Assembly (NCBI GenBank): GCA_009760855.2
Contig: WPIO01000049.1
Span: 2,070,001-2,134,000 of the forward strand
Length of the DNA stretch: 64,000 nt
From: Cristatella mucedo
Lineage: Eukaryota > Bryozoa > Phylactolaemata > Cristatellidae
Reading direction: 5' to 3'
Of this stretch, positions 25,772 to 37,271 are shown piece after piece. Each line of letters begins with the position of its first letter. The stretch's first letter is position 1. Both the position numbers and the translations under genes were made by a program. The notes under the pieces are model-generated. The model saw only the letters and a program-made list of their open reading frames with translations, had not been told where the DNA came from and ran no database searches.

Positions 25772-26534
25772 GACTGAAACCGCAGCTTCGCCGCTGCACG
25801 CCCAGATGCGCGTAGTGGCAAATGGTGCGAATCGCGCCTCAATTGCGTCCGCCTGCCCCAGTTGTTTCATCAGAGCGTCGGCTAACCTGTTTCCTCGATG
25901 TGCACAGGCATAATGCTATCCGCTTAAGAATTCAGACGACGAAAGATAGCTTCCAATTAAGTCTACACTGACTTTCCTGAGCTACTACTTGAGCTGCTCA
26001 ATTCCCGCGCATGTGCAGCTGGTGCTTAATGATACGAAGAATATTCCACTGAAGAATGTGCACTGACTCCAAGTGTTGAAGTGGGTAAAATGCCGCCTAA
26101 TCAAAGAAGACGGTAGCGATAGTAGACATCGGGCTTGGTCAACACCGCTAAGGCTTCGGCGGACATTCGCGAGCACCTGGCTGCTACTGCTGCTGCAACC
26201 ATTAGCCGAGCCACGAGCTTGGCTCATTGTCGCTCTTTGGCCCTGTCCTGAACTTTAAGGAGTGACTGCCTCATTTCATGCAGAACGTGGCTAAAATCTC
26301 TCTCCCCCCCCCCAGGCCCGCCTCAGCTGTTGTGCCGATTAGGCGCGTAGCATTTCCGTGTGTACCGGGACCCCTTATAAAGATGGTGACGCCATAGCAT
26401 CGCCTTATCCAAGTAGATTTCTTTGAGCGAAAGAGTTCTTTATGATGCATTCAAAAGTTAAGCGGCTGGGCTTGCAGTGTGTATGAGAACGTGAGAGTTA
26501 TTGCTGGATCATGTCAGTCGATGAAGTAGACCAT

Positions 26535-26547
26535 AGGTCATAGGTCA
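26535..26547 (+). promoter_or_regulatory. DR1 nuclear-receptor half-site pair
   Basis: AGGTCA-T-AGGTCA, two consensus half-sites with one base between, the arrangement bound by RXR/HNF4/COUP-type receptors. No nearby gene is known and chance is possible. Confidence 0.25.
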
Positions 26548-26556
26548 TATTCATAA

Positions 26557-26597
26557 GTCTGGCTATGGCGCTGGCTATGCCGCGGCCATAGCCAGAC
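26557..26597. repeat. 13-bp perfect inverted repeat
   Basis: GTCTGGCTATGGC (26557-26569) and its exact reverse complement (26585-26597) are separated by 15 bases, forming a potential hairpin. Confidence 0.75.
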
Positions 26598-27108
26598 TGT
26601 TGTTAAAAGGGTAGAGCCTTTCTAGCACTAGGAGGTGCAGCCTCAAGAACTACCCAGACGGACCAAGCTGGGTCATTTCTGATCTATTCACGTCGCTGTC
26701 ACACATAATAGCCTGCCAGATGCACGTTTAGCAACGAAATTCTTTGCAAATACCCATGCAGAATTGTATTTTATTAAAGGATGCTCAGCTCTGATAAAAA
26801 CATCCGTGAACTTCAGCGCTGCTGATCGCATAGGTCACGTGCCATCCAGGTTCTATAGCCCGAATCTAGTATTTTAGCCAGTTTAGTTGACATTATTCAG
26901 CAATTTTCACGTCAGCATTATTAGGCCATTTCCCTTAGCCTTGGTCACCACCGAATCCTTAACTTTCAAACATGTCCAGGTGCCATTAAACAAGTTGTCG
27001 AATCTCCTGTCCTGTGTCCCGCTGGTAGTAAGTTGCCGATAGCAGTGGTATTTGTATCGTCCACCAGACAGCAATGTCAGCTTCATCTCTTCATCTGACT
27101 TTTTCTGA

Positions 27109-27211
<103 letters not shown>

Positions 27212-27384
27212 ACTCTTTGCACCAGCAATCACAGTCTTCTAGTTCTAACTAATTTTAATATCCGCTTCGATAACCGATCTCATTCGATTTGCTCCATCAC
27301 GTTTTCATAGTCAGAGTCCTTAAAATTCTGTGCTGACGTTCAAGCACCTAAAAAACATAATAGTAGTAATATATAAAATATTAT

Positions 27385-27475
27385 GAAAAATGTGATTCAA
27401 TTGTATAGTTCCTTAAGAAAGCTGAATGTCTAAACATGTACTTCACTTATACACCTTAAACCCTTGGCCGAAAAA
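27385..27475 (-). mobile_element. SINE-A fragment lacking its B-box
   Basis: Minus-strand tail (reverse form TGTATAGTTCCTTAAGAAAG) is joined directly to the A-box end (reverse form ACACCTTAAACCCTTGGCC). The middle with the B-box is deleted. Confidence 0.45.
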
Positions 27476-27835
27476 GGGTGCCACCCTATTCATGTAGAGT
27501 TTTGTCCAGCGATTGGACCCTTGCGACCGCTGTCACGACCTCCTTTTCAGTGCATCAAATTAATTGTGGATTTCTCATACACTGCCCTTTTACTTGAACC
27601 TACCATCTTGAACATGCCTCCTGCAAACAATTCTATACATTTTTGCTAGCCAGTGGCCTCGATTAGTATGCACCACCTCTGAATAAATGACAAATCCGTA
27701 ATCTCCGATGCCGACGATATAAATAAGCGACGAATGTTAAACATAGACTTGAGAAGGACTCAAAAAAGTTTGGACTCTCTGTCCACTGCTTGTTATTCGA
27801 AGATTAATGTAGGTCACACCAAACTATTTTAGCCG
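27471..27835 (+). pseudogene. RT remnant of a second LINE lineage
   Basis: A plus-strand frame near 27470 reads KGCHPIHVEF, resembling RT motif B (QGCPLSPLLF-type). After stops, a frame at about 27694-27831 reads ISDADDIN, then SLDSLSTACYSKINVGHTKL, resembling motif C (YADDI) and motif D/E (KINVEKTK-type). The ADD-to-IN spacing of about 33 residues is shorter than in the L2 copies here (about 44) and suits RTE- or Jockey-like lineages. Short and decayed, so the assignment is tentative. Confidence 0.4.
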
Positions 27836-28101
27836 ACACTAAATCGGATTTGAATAGAGTAGTAGCGGGAGCGCAGATCAGTAAACAGAAAATGCCACGG
27901 TCAGCTATCGAATGTCAGCTAAACAGCTAACAACAAAGATATTCTGCCTGCGATCCCAATGGCGACTTGGCAGCGTGTCCTCCAAATTAGTTGTGGGTAA
28001 GGTAGAATGGGTTAGGTACTCTATTTCATCACTGCCATTCCTGCCGGCAGGCTGACCCTTACCCCACCAAGCCATTATTCTCTCACCTTCTTGACGCCTT
28101 C

Positions 28102-28190
28102 CTACTTTCCTTTGCAGCAAATGTAAAGCGCCCAGAAAGAGATTGGGTTCTCTGGGGGCGCTTTATCAAGTGCATTATTACTGTTATCAC
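28102..28190 (+). mobile_element. L2-like LINE, extreme 3' end only
   Basis: CTTTGCAGCAAATGTAAAGC at 28110 starts the terminal module, continued by CGCCCAGAAAGAGATTGGG, TTCTCTGGGGGCGCTTTATC and ATT triplets. About 90 bp, an extremely short 5'-truncated insertion. Confidence 0.85.
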
Positions 28191-28324
28191 TAAATAAGTC
28201 GCTACATTTTACACCCAGTATAAAGAACGACTAAAACTACTAATCCTGTCGCAACAGTTCTCCTTATGTTCTCCTTATGGTATTGGCCTGATGCTGCCCA
28301 TCATAAAAGTTTTTTTTTTTATAT

Positions 28325-29625
28325 GTTCACATATGATTAGCTACTACAGCCTCAGGGCTTCTGCTTCTTAGGCCCATTTCTTTCCAATATCAGTATTATA
28401 AGCATGCCCTACTTCATCGCCAAACGCAATATTGCCTTTATTTCCACGCGGACGACAACCAAGCAGCTATTACAATTTTTGATCTTTTTAAAAGCCTTGC
28501 TTCTCATTCGACTCAATTCTCAATTCCTCTGCAGCCTGCATCGAAGATATTCACCTTTGGATGGATCATTATTTATTATATTTTTCCTAAGCAATTTCCT
28601 TTAGCTTAACGGTGGTAACACCAGCCGAATAGTTACAGGTGAATCTAGCCACGCAAAGGATAGAAGGACTCAAGCCAAAGATTGGTTCATCTAGCATTAT
28701 ACGCATGTCATCTTCCTTCAATCGATGCCCCTACTAATTCAAAACGATTTTTGTCAGAAGAAAACTTTTCCTCCGCTGTCAAGTCAGCCTAATTTCAGCT
28801 AAGGAACATCTCCAAAATTAGGGCCTGCTTAGATAAGAATATGGCAACCAAACTAGCTCACGCCTTCGTGACGTCTCATCTAGATTACTGCGAATTCATT
28901 TATTCGGCACTCCCAACCAGTGCCCTCAATTGTCTGCAGCTGGTGTTCAACTTAGCAGCTCATCAGGTCTGTCGTCAAGGGCTTACTAACTCGTCAAAGA
29001 AATCATGTCTGACCTTCGTGGGCTCCTAATTAGGGGTCAATCTATTTCAAGATCCGATCTGCCTTAGAGGTCATATCAACTCACTTCCAGTACCCTATCT
29101 ATCCAGACCCTCAGCTCCTCCGCTGTACTCTCGTACCAGTCAAGTTCCTTAGCATCTAGTCAGCCGTCCCTCGCAATAAATTGAAAACCTTTGGTGGTCA
29201 AACCTTCGGCTCGTTTGCACCAAGATTTCCAGACTGCCTTCCGGCTAGAGGCACTAGATTCATTAAACTTGCATCGGGTAAGGCTAAGCTAAAGACTCCC
29301 GTTTTCCCTTATCAGGTTTCTTGTCACCCCGGTCAACTTGTCTTTTTTGTTCTGGCGAGCTTTTTATGCTTTATATGCTTTGTATACACGTGAATGATTC
29401 AGTGCATTGCAGCTACTACATTGAGTTCCTTCGAACCAGTGACAACGGATCCCTTCCCTCCTTACCTTTGAATGATAGCCTAAGCATGCGATGCTTGTTT
29501 GCTTTTGTGTGTTTGATACCATGCCTGTTACTAACGTTTGGATATTGTCTCCCATGCAGCGTGTTTTAAAGCACCTAGATAGAGAGTAAGCTCGGTTGCG
29601 GTGCTATACAGAAAACCTATATTAT
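28325..29625 (+). pseudogene. L2-like LINE RT, diverged copy
   Basis: Follows L2 from motif B (CCTCAGGGCTTCTGCTTCTT near 28351) through motif C (TTCCACGCGGACGACAACC near 28442, encoding FHADDNQ). It continues into a well-kept stretch, KLAHAFVTSHLDYCEF near 28850, where the intact copy has KLVHAFVTSRLDFCNS. The 3' part is strongly diverged and ends in a recognisable module (TTAAAGCACCTAGATAGAGA near 29566). The family branch differs from the 44.8-kb copy. Confidence 0.7.
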
Positions 29626-29667
29626 CTTAAATTAGCAAGTCCATGTCATTAATGTAGAGCAGCATAT

Positions 29668-29862
29668 TCCATCAAAAATACTAGCTGATTTAGCAACCTA
29701 TTTTGCATAGCGACAGAAGAGCATTGACGAATATTACCAGCGCTTGCAGCTGCAATAGAGGATTGCCCATCGCAGGACTCGCATCAATGACCTCACGACC
29801 GAGGTCGTGAAAGCAACCTACACCAAGCCTCACCTAGGGTGCTATTACGGCTCACCACCATG
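29668..29862 (-). mobile_element. SINE-B
   Basis: Minus-strand head with a GGTTGCTTTCACGACCTCGG core, a damaged B-box and the family body (AATGCTCTTCTGTCGCTATG, AAAATAGGTTGCTAAATCAG). A small insertion lies in the head, at about 29813-29826. Confidence 0.65.
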
Positions 29863-30047
29863 GCCGTGGCATTTGCGTACATTATAATAAAAACATAGCA
29901 CGCGATTCACTCGACGCCTAAAGCACTGCTCTGTGGCTCAAATCACAAAGCATTGCAACTGATTGACTGTTACCTGAATGTAGGCTGTTTATAATACAGT
30001 GTCCCTTACTAATGAGCTGCGAGCTTGACAGCTATGCGAGCATGGCC

Positions 30048-30212
30048 GCTGGAGCTGGATTGGTCCAGCGGTTAAGGTGCTCGCCCCGACCAAGGTCTGG
30101 TTGAGGTCGTGGGCTTGAGCCCTGAGGCAAATGTGAAGCACCCGGATAGAGATTAAGTTCTCTTTAGGAGCTGTACAAATGAATTCTATTATTATTATTA
30201 TTATATTATTGT
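30048..30212 (+). mobile_element. SINE-A (best copy)
   Basis: Plus-strand head: A-box TTGGTCCAGCGGTTAAGGTG, B-box GGGCTTGAGCCC. The tail GAAGCACCCGGATAGAGATT, AAGTTCTCTTTAGGAGCTG matches the L2 terminal module and is followed by ATT triplets at 30180-30207. It clearly shows tRNA-like head plus L2-type tail in one unit of about 150 bp. Confidence 0.88.
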
Positions 30213-30543
30213 AACCGAGAGCCGCTTACAAAAAAGCCACGATAAGCCGTGTCTTGTGAGTAGCGGGATTAATTATTGTGAATGAACGAGATTGCTGTAC
30301 GATTTATGACGCAGCCAGTACAAATGGCCCCGGAGCTCGTCCTCCTCAGTCGCGCTCTCTCGGACCAGCGGTCGGCCCAAGCTGATTGATCAGCATGCCC
30401 TGTCGAGTCACCCGTCGGTTCTGACTGCCTGTCAGCGGCAGCAAACTTACTACTTTGATTATGAATCAGCATACTTACTTACCGGTTGTCGGCAAGCGAT
30501 CAGCCGTTAACAGCCTCATTTAAATAGCGGCAGTTTCGCACTC

Positions 30544-30545
<2 letters not shown>

Positions 30546-30627
<82 letters not shown>
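30546..30627. repeat. (TA)n microsatellite
   Basis: About 82 bp of uninterrupted TA, directly next to a minus-strand SINE-A. Confidence 0.98.
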
Positions 30628-30631
<4 letters not shown>

Positions 30632-30639
30632 GATTAGTT

Positions 30640-30768
30640 TCCAGAACATTCTAACATAACTTAATCTCTATCCAGGCACTTTACGTATGCCGCTGGGCTC
30701 GAACCCACGACCTTAATCGTTACAGGCGAGCACCTTGAACCCTTGGCCAAACCGGAGAGGCCTTTGAC
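30640..30768 (-). mobile_element. SINE-A
   Basis: In minus orientation: A-box TTTGGCCAAGGGTTCAAGGT, B-box GTGGGTTCGAGCCC, tail reverse form ATAACTTAATCTCTATCCAGG. The adjoining (TA)n at 30546-30627 may have grown from its A/T-rich tail. Confidence 0.8.
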
Positions 30769-31077
30769 GCCAGAACAATCCAAAGGCTCACAATTGACCC
30801 GTCCGAGTGCTGCAAGGCCTGACGTACAGAGGCCGCTCCGCCGAATGAACCGAGATTTTCTGACAGGCCAATGTTACTTTACCAACCGTTGCTTTAACAA
30901 GACATAGCGACTGCTTGCGTTTACTGGATGCAATTAGTAAATATTCCCAGAGGGAGCACGATTAGACATTTCGGAAATGCGAAGCTCTTGGCTAGTGAAT
31001 GCATGCGAATTCAGTTACAGATAGCGCCAGTGTCTTTAAATATTTCCATCCCTTCTACCGTTCTCATCAAAGACAAT

Positions 31078-31256
31078 AACAAATAAATAAATAAAATCCC
31101 AGCTGATTTAACAGCCTCTTTTTGTATAGCGACAGAAGAGCCTTAACGGCTATCACCACCGCTTGCAGTGGCGATAAAGGATCGCCCACCACAGGATTCG
31201 AACCCATGACCTCGGGGCCGAGGTCGTGAAAAGCAACCGCCTTACCTAGTGAGCCA
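31078..31256 (-). mobile_element. SINE-B (best copy)
   Basis: Minus-strand head GGCTCACTAGGTAAGGCGGT, then GACCTCGGCCCCGAGGTCAT, B-box GGGTTCGAATCC, body GGGCGATCCTTTATCGCCAC...AAGGCTCTTCTGTCGCTATA, and an end AGGCTGTTAAATCAGC with (TTTA)n tail at 31078-31095. Its 5' end abuts an L2 insertion. Confidence 0.85.
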
Positions 31257-32778
31257 ATGGAACGAGTCGTGGCAGACCAGCTAAACTCATATGTTGAAAG
31301 TTCAAACCTTGCAAGTAAGTTCCACTCTGGTTTTAGAGCAAATCACTCCACAGAGTCAGCACTACTTCAGGTGTAAAATGACCTACTTAGGAATGCAGAC
31401 ATAGGTAGAGGATTTCTCCTTGTTTTGCTAGATCTTTCGGCAGCTTTAGATCCTAGCGATCACCAAGTTCTTCTTGAGCGCCTCTCATCTCGCCTGTGCA
31501 TCACTGGTACTTACCTGCAATGGTCCAGGTCCTATCTCAGTTAGAGGCTCCAGAGTATTTATATGAATGGACAAAGATCAGCCGAGGAACCCCTGAAATG
31601 TGGTGTACCTCAGAGCTAAGTGCTTGGTTCAGTTCTTTTCACGATTTATGCTCTCCCTCTTTCCGATGTAATTGCCAAGTACAATCTAGGGTTTCACTTT
31701 TATGCGGATGACACTCAATTGTACCTTTGCTTTGATCCCTTCCAGCTGTTCAGCACATTAAATTCTCTCCATTCCCTTGCTGCATGTATTGATGACATCC
31801 GCACATGGATGGCAGCAAATTTTCTAAAAATGAATGATAGTAAAACCGACTTGCTAGTTATGGGAAAACCAAGTATAATTCAGAAATTTGAAAGGTCAAC
31901 ACTCAAAATCGGCTCTGCCAGCATATATCCTGTTGAATCTGCACGAAATCTAGGTGTCATGTTCCAAAGTGACCTTTCGTTAGACGACCACATCAGCTCC
32001 ACATTCAAGTCTGCCTACTTTCAGCTACGTAACATTGCTAAAATTCGGGCTTGTTTAGATTGCGATAGCACATCTAAGTTGGTCCATGCATTTGTGAAAT
32101 CCCGCTTTGACTTCTGTAGCTCACTTTTTGCTGGCCTATCGGCTTGTGCTCTCAGGCGCCTACAGCTGGTGCAACACTCTGCAGTAAGGCTTGTCTGTCG
32201 TGAGCGTTGCAGTTGCGACATCACACCACTTCTCGCTGAACTACACTGGCTCAAAGTCAAGCAACGTGTTGACTTTATAATTTTGTCACTTACTTCCAGG
32301 TCCCTTCAGTCTTTGGCTCCAGCCTATCTCTCAGATCTACTCCCCTACCAGGCCAAGCATCGAACAACTCGCTTTTCTGAATCCAACTGTTTACCTATAC
32401 CTCGTACAAACCTCAAATAATTTGGAGACTGTGCCTTTAGTTCACATGCTCCCAAAGCATGGGACTCTCTCTCGACTCCCGTCATATTTCCTGCCTGGTC
32501 CACATTTAAAAAGGAACTAAAAACGCACCTATTTATCACAACATTTAGTGGGTCCCTGTTATGTGCTTGTGCGTGCTGACACTGTTGCAAGCTGCCACTA
32601 ATCACGCTTGCATGCTGACCCTGTGCATGTCACCTCTAACCTAGTTATTCTTGTTGTTTATCGAGCGTCATACCACTCACCATACGGTCATGTTTCCTTT
32701 GCAGCAACTGTAAAGCCCCTAGAAAGAGATTGAGTTCTCTGCGGGCTCTTTATCTAATGTATTATTATTATAAAGTAG
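31254..32778 (+). pseudogene. L2-like LINE RT, 5'-truncated, few frameshifts
   Basis: Begins at the point matching about 45,252 of the intact L2 and runs through motif A (LLVLLDLSAA near 31415) and motif B. An uninterrupted 266-codon stretch from 31620 to 32420 includes YADDTQLYLCFDP, MAANFLKMND, NLGVMFQSDLSLDDH and LHWLKVKQRVDF. A premature TAA stops it before the FGDRAF end. The 3' part with the terminal module and ATT tail is complete. Two or more frameshifts in the first 360 bp disable it. It is among the closest relatives of the 44.8-kb copy. Confidence 0.92.
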
Positions 32779-34098
32779 ATAAAACAGCTCTACACGTAAC
32801 TTAATCATCTTTCCACTTCATAAAATACATCAACAGGTCTGAATGTCTTTCAGTAGAACAGTATGACGACTTCATGGTGTTTGCAATAGGCTCATGAGTC
32901 CTGTTCCGTTTATGCTTCGTGCTCAATTGTTGTTACAGTGAGGTGAAAACGCGAGTCCTACGTCAAAAAAAATTCATTTGTCAAATATTTCAGAAGGGCT
33001 GTGCTGATGCTCCGCTGCGTTGGTCTCGCAATGTTACTCATTGCGTCAACTGTAGAGCTTTCACTTTAGTACTGCTGCGAAACAACCTCTCAGAAGTCGA
33101 CGCGATCTTTCGGCGAGTTTGATGATGCAATTCTTTCTCTTATTTAGGAAAGCCCGAAATACATTCCTCATTCCTACACAGTATTTGAGAATATAGTATA
33201 CAGCCGTTGCATACATCAACTACGCGTTTTATCGGAAATACAGTGCAGTCGCAGCATAACTGCCGCGCAAGTAGCAGCTGGATATGGCGTTTTATTTTCT
33301 TGATATTTGGTTTGAGATATTCGCACTAGTGCAGTAAGGTGCAATTCTTTTGACCGTGACCTCTATTTCCGTGGATAATTGCTGACGCAAGCTGTCTGTT
33401 CTCTAGCGCTTAACTACCGCCGCGGTTAGCGAAAGTACAGAAATGTGTGCACGCTAAAACGACTAGATAATAGGAAGGCTCGAGATAACTATGATTCCTA
33501 AATTGTAATTACTGAGAACAAAATTGTATGCCCTATGTGCCCGGGTCTTCGCCCAGGTGGTACCCAGGGACTACCTCTTCACTACCCTTAGGTTCGTAGG
33601 TCGTAGGTTCGAGACCGGGGAGGAAACGGGCGGGAGCAATATCATGTATTCTCCACTGCAAGATGATGGTGATGGCGCTGCTCTAGCTGCTTGCGGTGAG
33701 CGGCGGCCAGCCTTCGGCGAGCACCTGCAGCAAGGCGCTTTTACCCCCATCGAGGATACGATACCGCCGCTTTCTTTTAGATCGCACATAAAGCAACCGG
33801 AGCATGGCAGCCCGACGTTTGTATGTGCTGCTTTTTTTGCGTACAAGTTGCGCTTTGATTTTCTGAGAGGACTGCCATTTTTTAAAGGTTGCGATCGTAC
33901 CTGCAGAGTTACTGGAGCGTTATCTCTCTTTCTACACAGAGCTAAATAGGCGCGTGCCGCGCGGCGCGCGCCGCGCCCTGGGACGCGCAGCTTCAAGCTC
34001 TCCGTGCAGGGTGTTTCATTTTATATCAGCATTTATATTTTATATCAACATTTATATATACTTTACATCAGCACGAGTGCTTTATTTTCATTCTGCCG
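32779..34098. other. unassigned stretch
   Basis: No known TE. Open frames of about 141 codons at 33524-33949 (plus) and 33571-33996 (minus) overlap and match nothing I recognise. A B-box-like GTAGGTTCGAGACC lies near 33604 without a convincing A-box. Confidence 0.35.
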
Positions 34099-34184
34099 CA
34101 GAGTTGAAAGTGAACTCCGAGAGGTGTATTCCGAATTCCACAAGCGAATTCCGGAAGTGAATTTCGAAAGTGAATTCCGGAAGG
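34099..34184 (+). repeat. 13-bp minisatellite GAATTCCGGAAGT
   Basis: Units at 34146-34158, 34159-34171 and 34172-34184 are clear. Diverged 13-bp units precede them (34099-34111, 34112-34124, 34133-34145). The array contains three EcoRI sites and repeated CCGGAAGT and GAAAGTGAA words. Confidence 0.8.
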
Positions 34185-34532
34185 TGCGCGCTCTGGGCGG
34201 CGGCGGCCCGACGCTTCGGTTTCACCAAATAGAGGGAGCGACAGACAGACGAGCTGCAGACCGAGCTGCGGTACCGAGTCCGAGCGAATTTGAAACTGCT
34301 CTGACTATGTGCTGCACACCTCGAGGTCGAGGGTTAGCATGCCCCACGGCAAAATCACGGTTATACCCTTGGTTCGTCGGGTAGCGGGCGAGAATAAAAT
34401 GACCAAGACATTCTTAGGGTACTGGAATGATTAGTCGCGTGAAGTGAGCAGTTTATATCGTATACCCGAGTGAGCACTCACGTTTTCTCTCGCTCTCTCT
34501 CCCTCGCTCTCTCGAGCTTTCGCTTGCTCTCG

Positions 34533-34534
<2 letters not shown>

Positions 34535-34622
<88 letters not shown>
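34535..34622. repeat. (CT)n microsatellite
   Basis: About 88 bp of pure CT, preceded by degenerate CTCGCT-type repeats from 34488. Confidence 0.97.
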
Positions 34623-34624
<2 letters not shown>

Positions 34625-35513
34625 CTCGCCACCAACTCTTTCTCTCTTTCTTTTCCACATTTCCCTTTCTCACTGGCTGAAGCACGGCTTCGCTTCAGCC
34701 CACTCGTACCTCATGCAGCATCTCGCGAGATGCCAAGTTTCGCGATGCTATGTATGCTATATGATATAACGTATCGCGGCGGCGCTACGCCGTCGTGAGA
34801 CGCTGCCTCTCGCCGAGCTACGCCTGGCCTAGTTTCGGATTTTCGCCCTCCGCGGCCAGTCCAGAGCGAGAGCAGCTTAAAGCCCGCGGTAAAGGTCGCG
34901 CGGCGCTAGCTGCGTCGCACGTGTTTATAAAAAAAAGCAGCTGCTATCAATAGAAGCCGGGGACTGCAACTGCGGTTGCATTCCTACACTCACGACGAGA
35001 TATCCGGGTGCCTGTGCAGATCTCCGACTGAGTGACATCTCTGAGGTCCTTGATCTAGCGATGTTCGCTCGCTGGCGACTGTCAGTCTTAGGAGCCATTG
35101 CACGGCAGCCGAGAGTACGCGCCCACAAATAGGATAGCCACTGCCTCCTCACGTAGATTCGTCCAAGAACGGCGACGAGTGGTACGCGGTAGCAGCAGGA
35201 AAGAACCTGGGAGGCCTCTGACTATTTATTTCGTCTGCCCTTACCCTGCAATTTTGTTTAAGTCCACGCTAGCGCTTTGCTCTGCGGTTGCTCTACAGGC
35301 TTGGCATTGAATGACAAAGTCCGCGTAGTTTGAGTGTTTAATTCTTGCGTAACTTGATGGCTATACGGTCGCGCCTTGGTCCACGTTAGCTAACCGAGCA
35401 GAAGATAGGTCAAGGGCGGAAGGTCACGGGCTCGTGGGCGAACGCAGCTTCAGCTGTAGCTCCTCCTGGTTAAAAAAAAACATTCAAACGGCCAGCAATC
35501 GGCTGCCGACTCG

Positions 35514-35738
35514 ATGGCTATCGACCGCCGAGGAGTCTCTTGGCTTCTATCCCTAGCCTCTCTTCTCTCCGTGGCAGCAGCAGCAGCAGCAGCGCTGACC
35601 ACGTGCGGCTGCCGCGGAAGAGAGGGGGCGGGCGAAGGCTGGCTGGCCGCGACTGAGCCGCCGCCAGCCTATCCTCTCAGCTCGAGCCGTAGCCGGCTAT
35701 GCCACTATTTTCGCTCCCGACACCCTGGTCTCGCGTGA
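35514..35738 (+). other. candidate 74-aa secreted-type ORF
   Basis: Starts with ATG. The N-terminus has two Arg (residues 5-6), then a hydrophobic run WLLSLASLLSVAAAAAAAL (residues 10-28) and a Cys-containing segment, the layout of a signal peptide with cleavage after small residues. The Ala run comes from a (CAG)7 read as GCA at 35573-35593, so the hydrophobic core may be a repeat artefact. The rest is Arg/Ser/Pro-rich without a known domain. Confidence 0.25.
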
Positions 35739-35978
35739 CTCTGAGCCCCGGCCCGATCTGCGGCCTAGATAGGTGAACCATTACTCAGACGACTCGCGGC
35801 AATTAGCGGGTCCTATGTCGCCATTGTGAGCACCTGCCCACTCGGAGCCGCACGATTGTGAGAGAGCCAGGGAGCGCTGTACGATGAGCGAGCGCCGCCA
35901 GGTAGCGCTGCCGGCGCCGTCGCTGGCAGCACTCCCTGCCTGCTCACACACAACTCGGTGGCCGACTTCTAGCAGCTG

Positions 35979-35995
35979 CCCGGCCGGCCGGCCGG
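35979..35995. repeat. (CCGG)4 palindromic run
   Basis: Four CCGG tetramers in a row, followed by CGCCGCG. Self-complementary. Confidence 0.85.
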
Positions 35996-36424
35996 CGCCG
36001 CGTTTGCTCATCCAGCAAATTGTCTCCCCCTGTAGAGAATGGCCGAAGAATGGCCTCCGACCGATCGACCAATCCCTGGAACTCGCTCCCGCTCGAACAG
36101 CTTCGCTCTGCCCACTTCGAGCTGTGAGATGCCTAGCCGGCGGCAGGTGGACGAATCTGCACTCAAGAGGCCTACGTAGCAGCTTGCACTCGGCAGGTGC
36201 ACGAATCCCGGCATCGAAGAGGCTGCTCTCCAGTCATTAGGCCAAACTTGATTGTTCTCTGGCAGCCACTGAAAGTGAGCCACTGACTGAGCCAGCTGAG
36301 AGCTGCAGCACCAATCGCAGCTTCACTTCTGCTGCCGCAATGCTAAAGTAGTGCAGGCATCTTGACCCACCTAACTTCCACTGCTTCCAGCCCTTTCGTA
36401 CACTCTTCTCAAGCTCATCTCTCC

Positions 36425-36800
<376 letters not shown>

Positions 36801-37271
36801 CAGACAGAAATATGCTGAAAATTGCTGAGTAAAAATTGAGAGACGATTTGCTGAGTGAAAATTGCTGCACCTATCAATGTCGCGAGAAGACACTTAATGA
36901 TATTGTTATTACTAATGGCTTTTTACAGCACTGACTAGCTATATCTCTTTACGGGTGCATTGTAACTCGCTACAACGGAAGCATTAAAAAGAGAGCTAAT
37001 TGCAAGTAAGTGATGATTCTTTGACTACATGCATGAGCATGCAAGAAGTCAACTCTCGGGGCATGCGGTCATGGGTCAAAGGTTAGTCGTGCCCTTGGTT
37101 AGTACCATTCGCCGAGTCAAGCAAAGATAAGCCCAAAAAGCAATGGGGAAGAAGAGAGAATTTATCACAAGTCTGGACCGCGGAGAAAGCTGGCCAGAAC
37201 AGACGCATCGTAAGGGGAGACTTTAATGCTGCTTGAATGTCATTTCAGGTGTTAACAGAAGCCAGATGCAA

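Larger units (their letters stand above)
34623..36424. other. GC-rich unassigned region
   Basis: GC-rich, with scattered short palindromes. No TE or gene is identified apart from the candidate at 35514-35738. Confidence 0.35.

Noticed and set aside
26296-26405. Strong-looking 3' splice site and a 29-codon terminal exon
   Set aside because: Pyrimidine runs ending in CAG are frequent here. No matching upstream exon or conserved protein was found.
30048-30130. Possible genuine tRNA gene
   Set aside because: The tRNA-like head is joined to an L2-type tail and recurs several times, so it is a SINE rather than a tRNA gene.
33560-33625. tRNA-like sequence with GTAGGTTCGAGACC
   Set aside because: The B-box-like word is present, but no A-box at the right distance and no cloverleaf could be drawn. 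Not enough for a tRNA or SINE call.
35385-35475. Possible SINE-A copy
   Set aside because: Only scattered similarity (GTCACGGGCTCGTGGGC and an A-run). The order of head and tail is not convincing.
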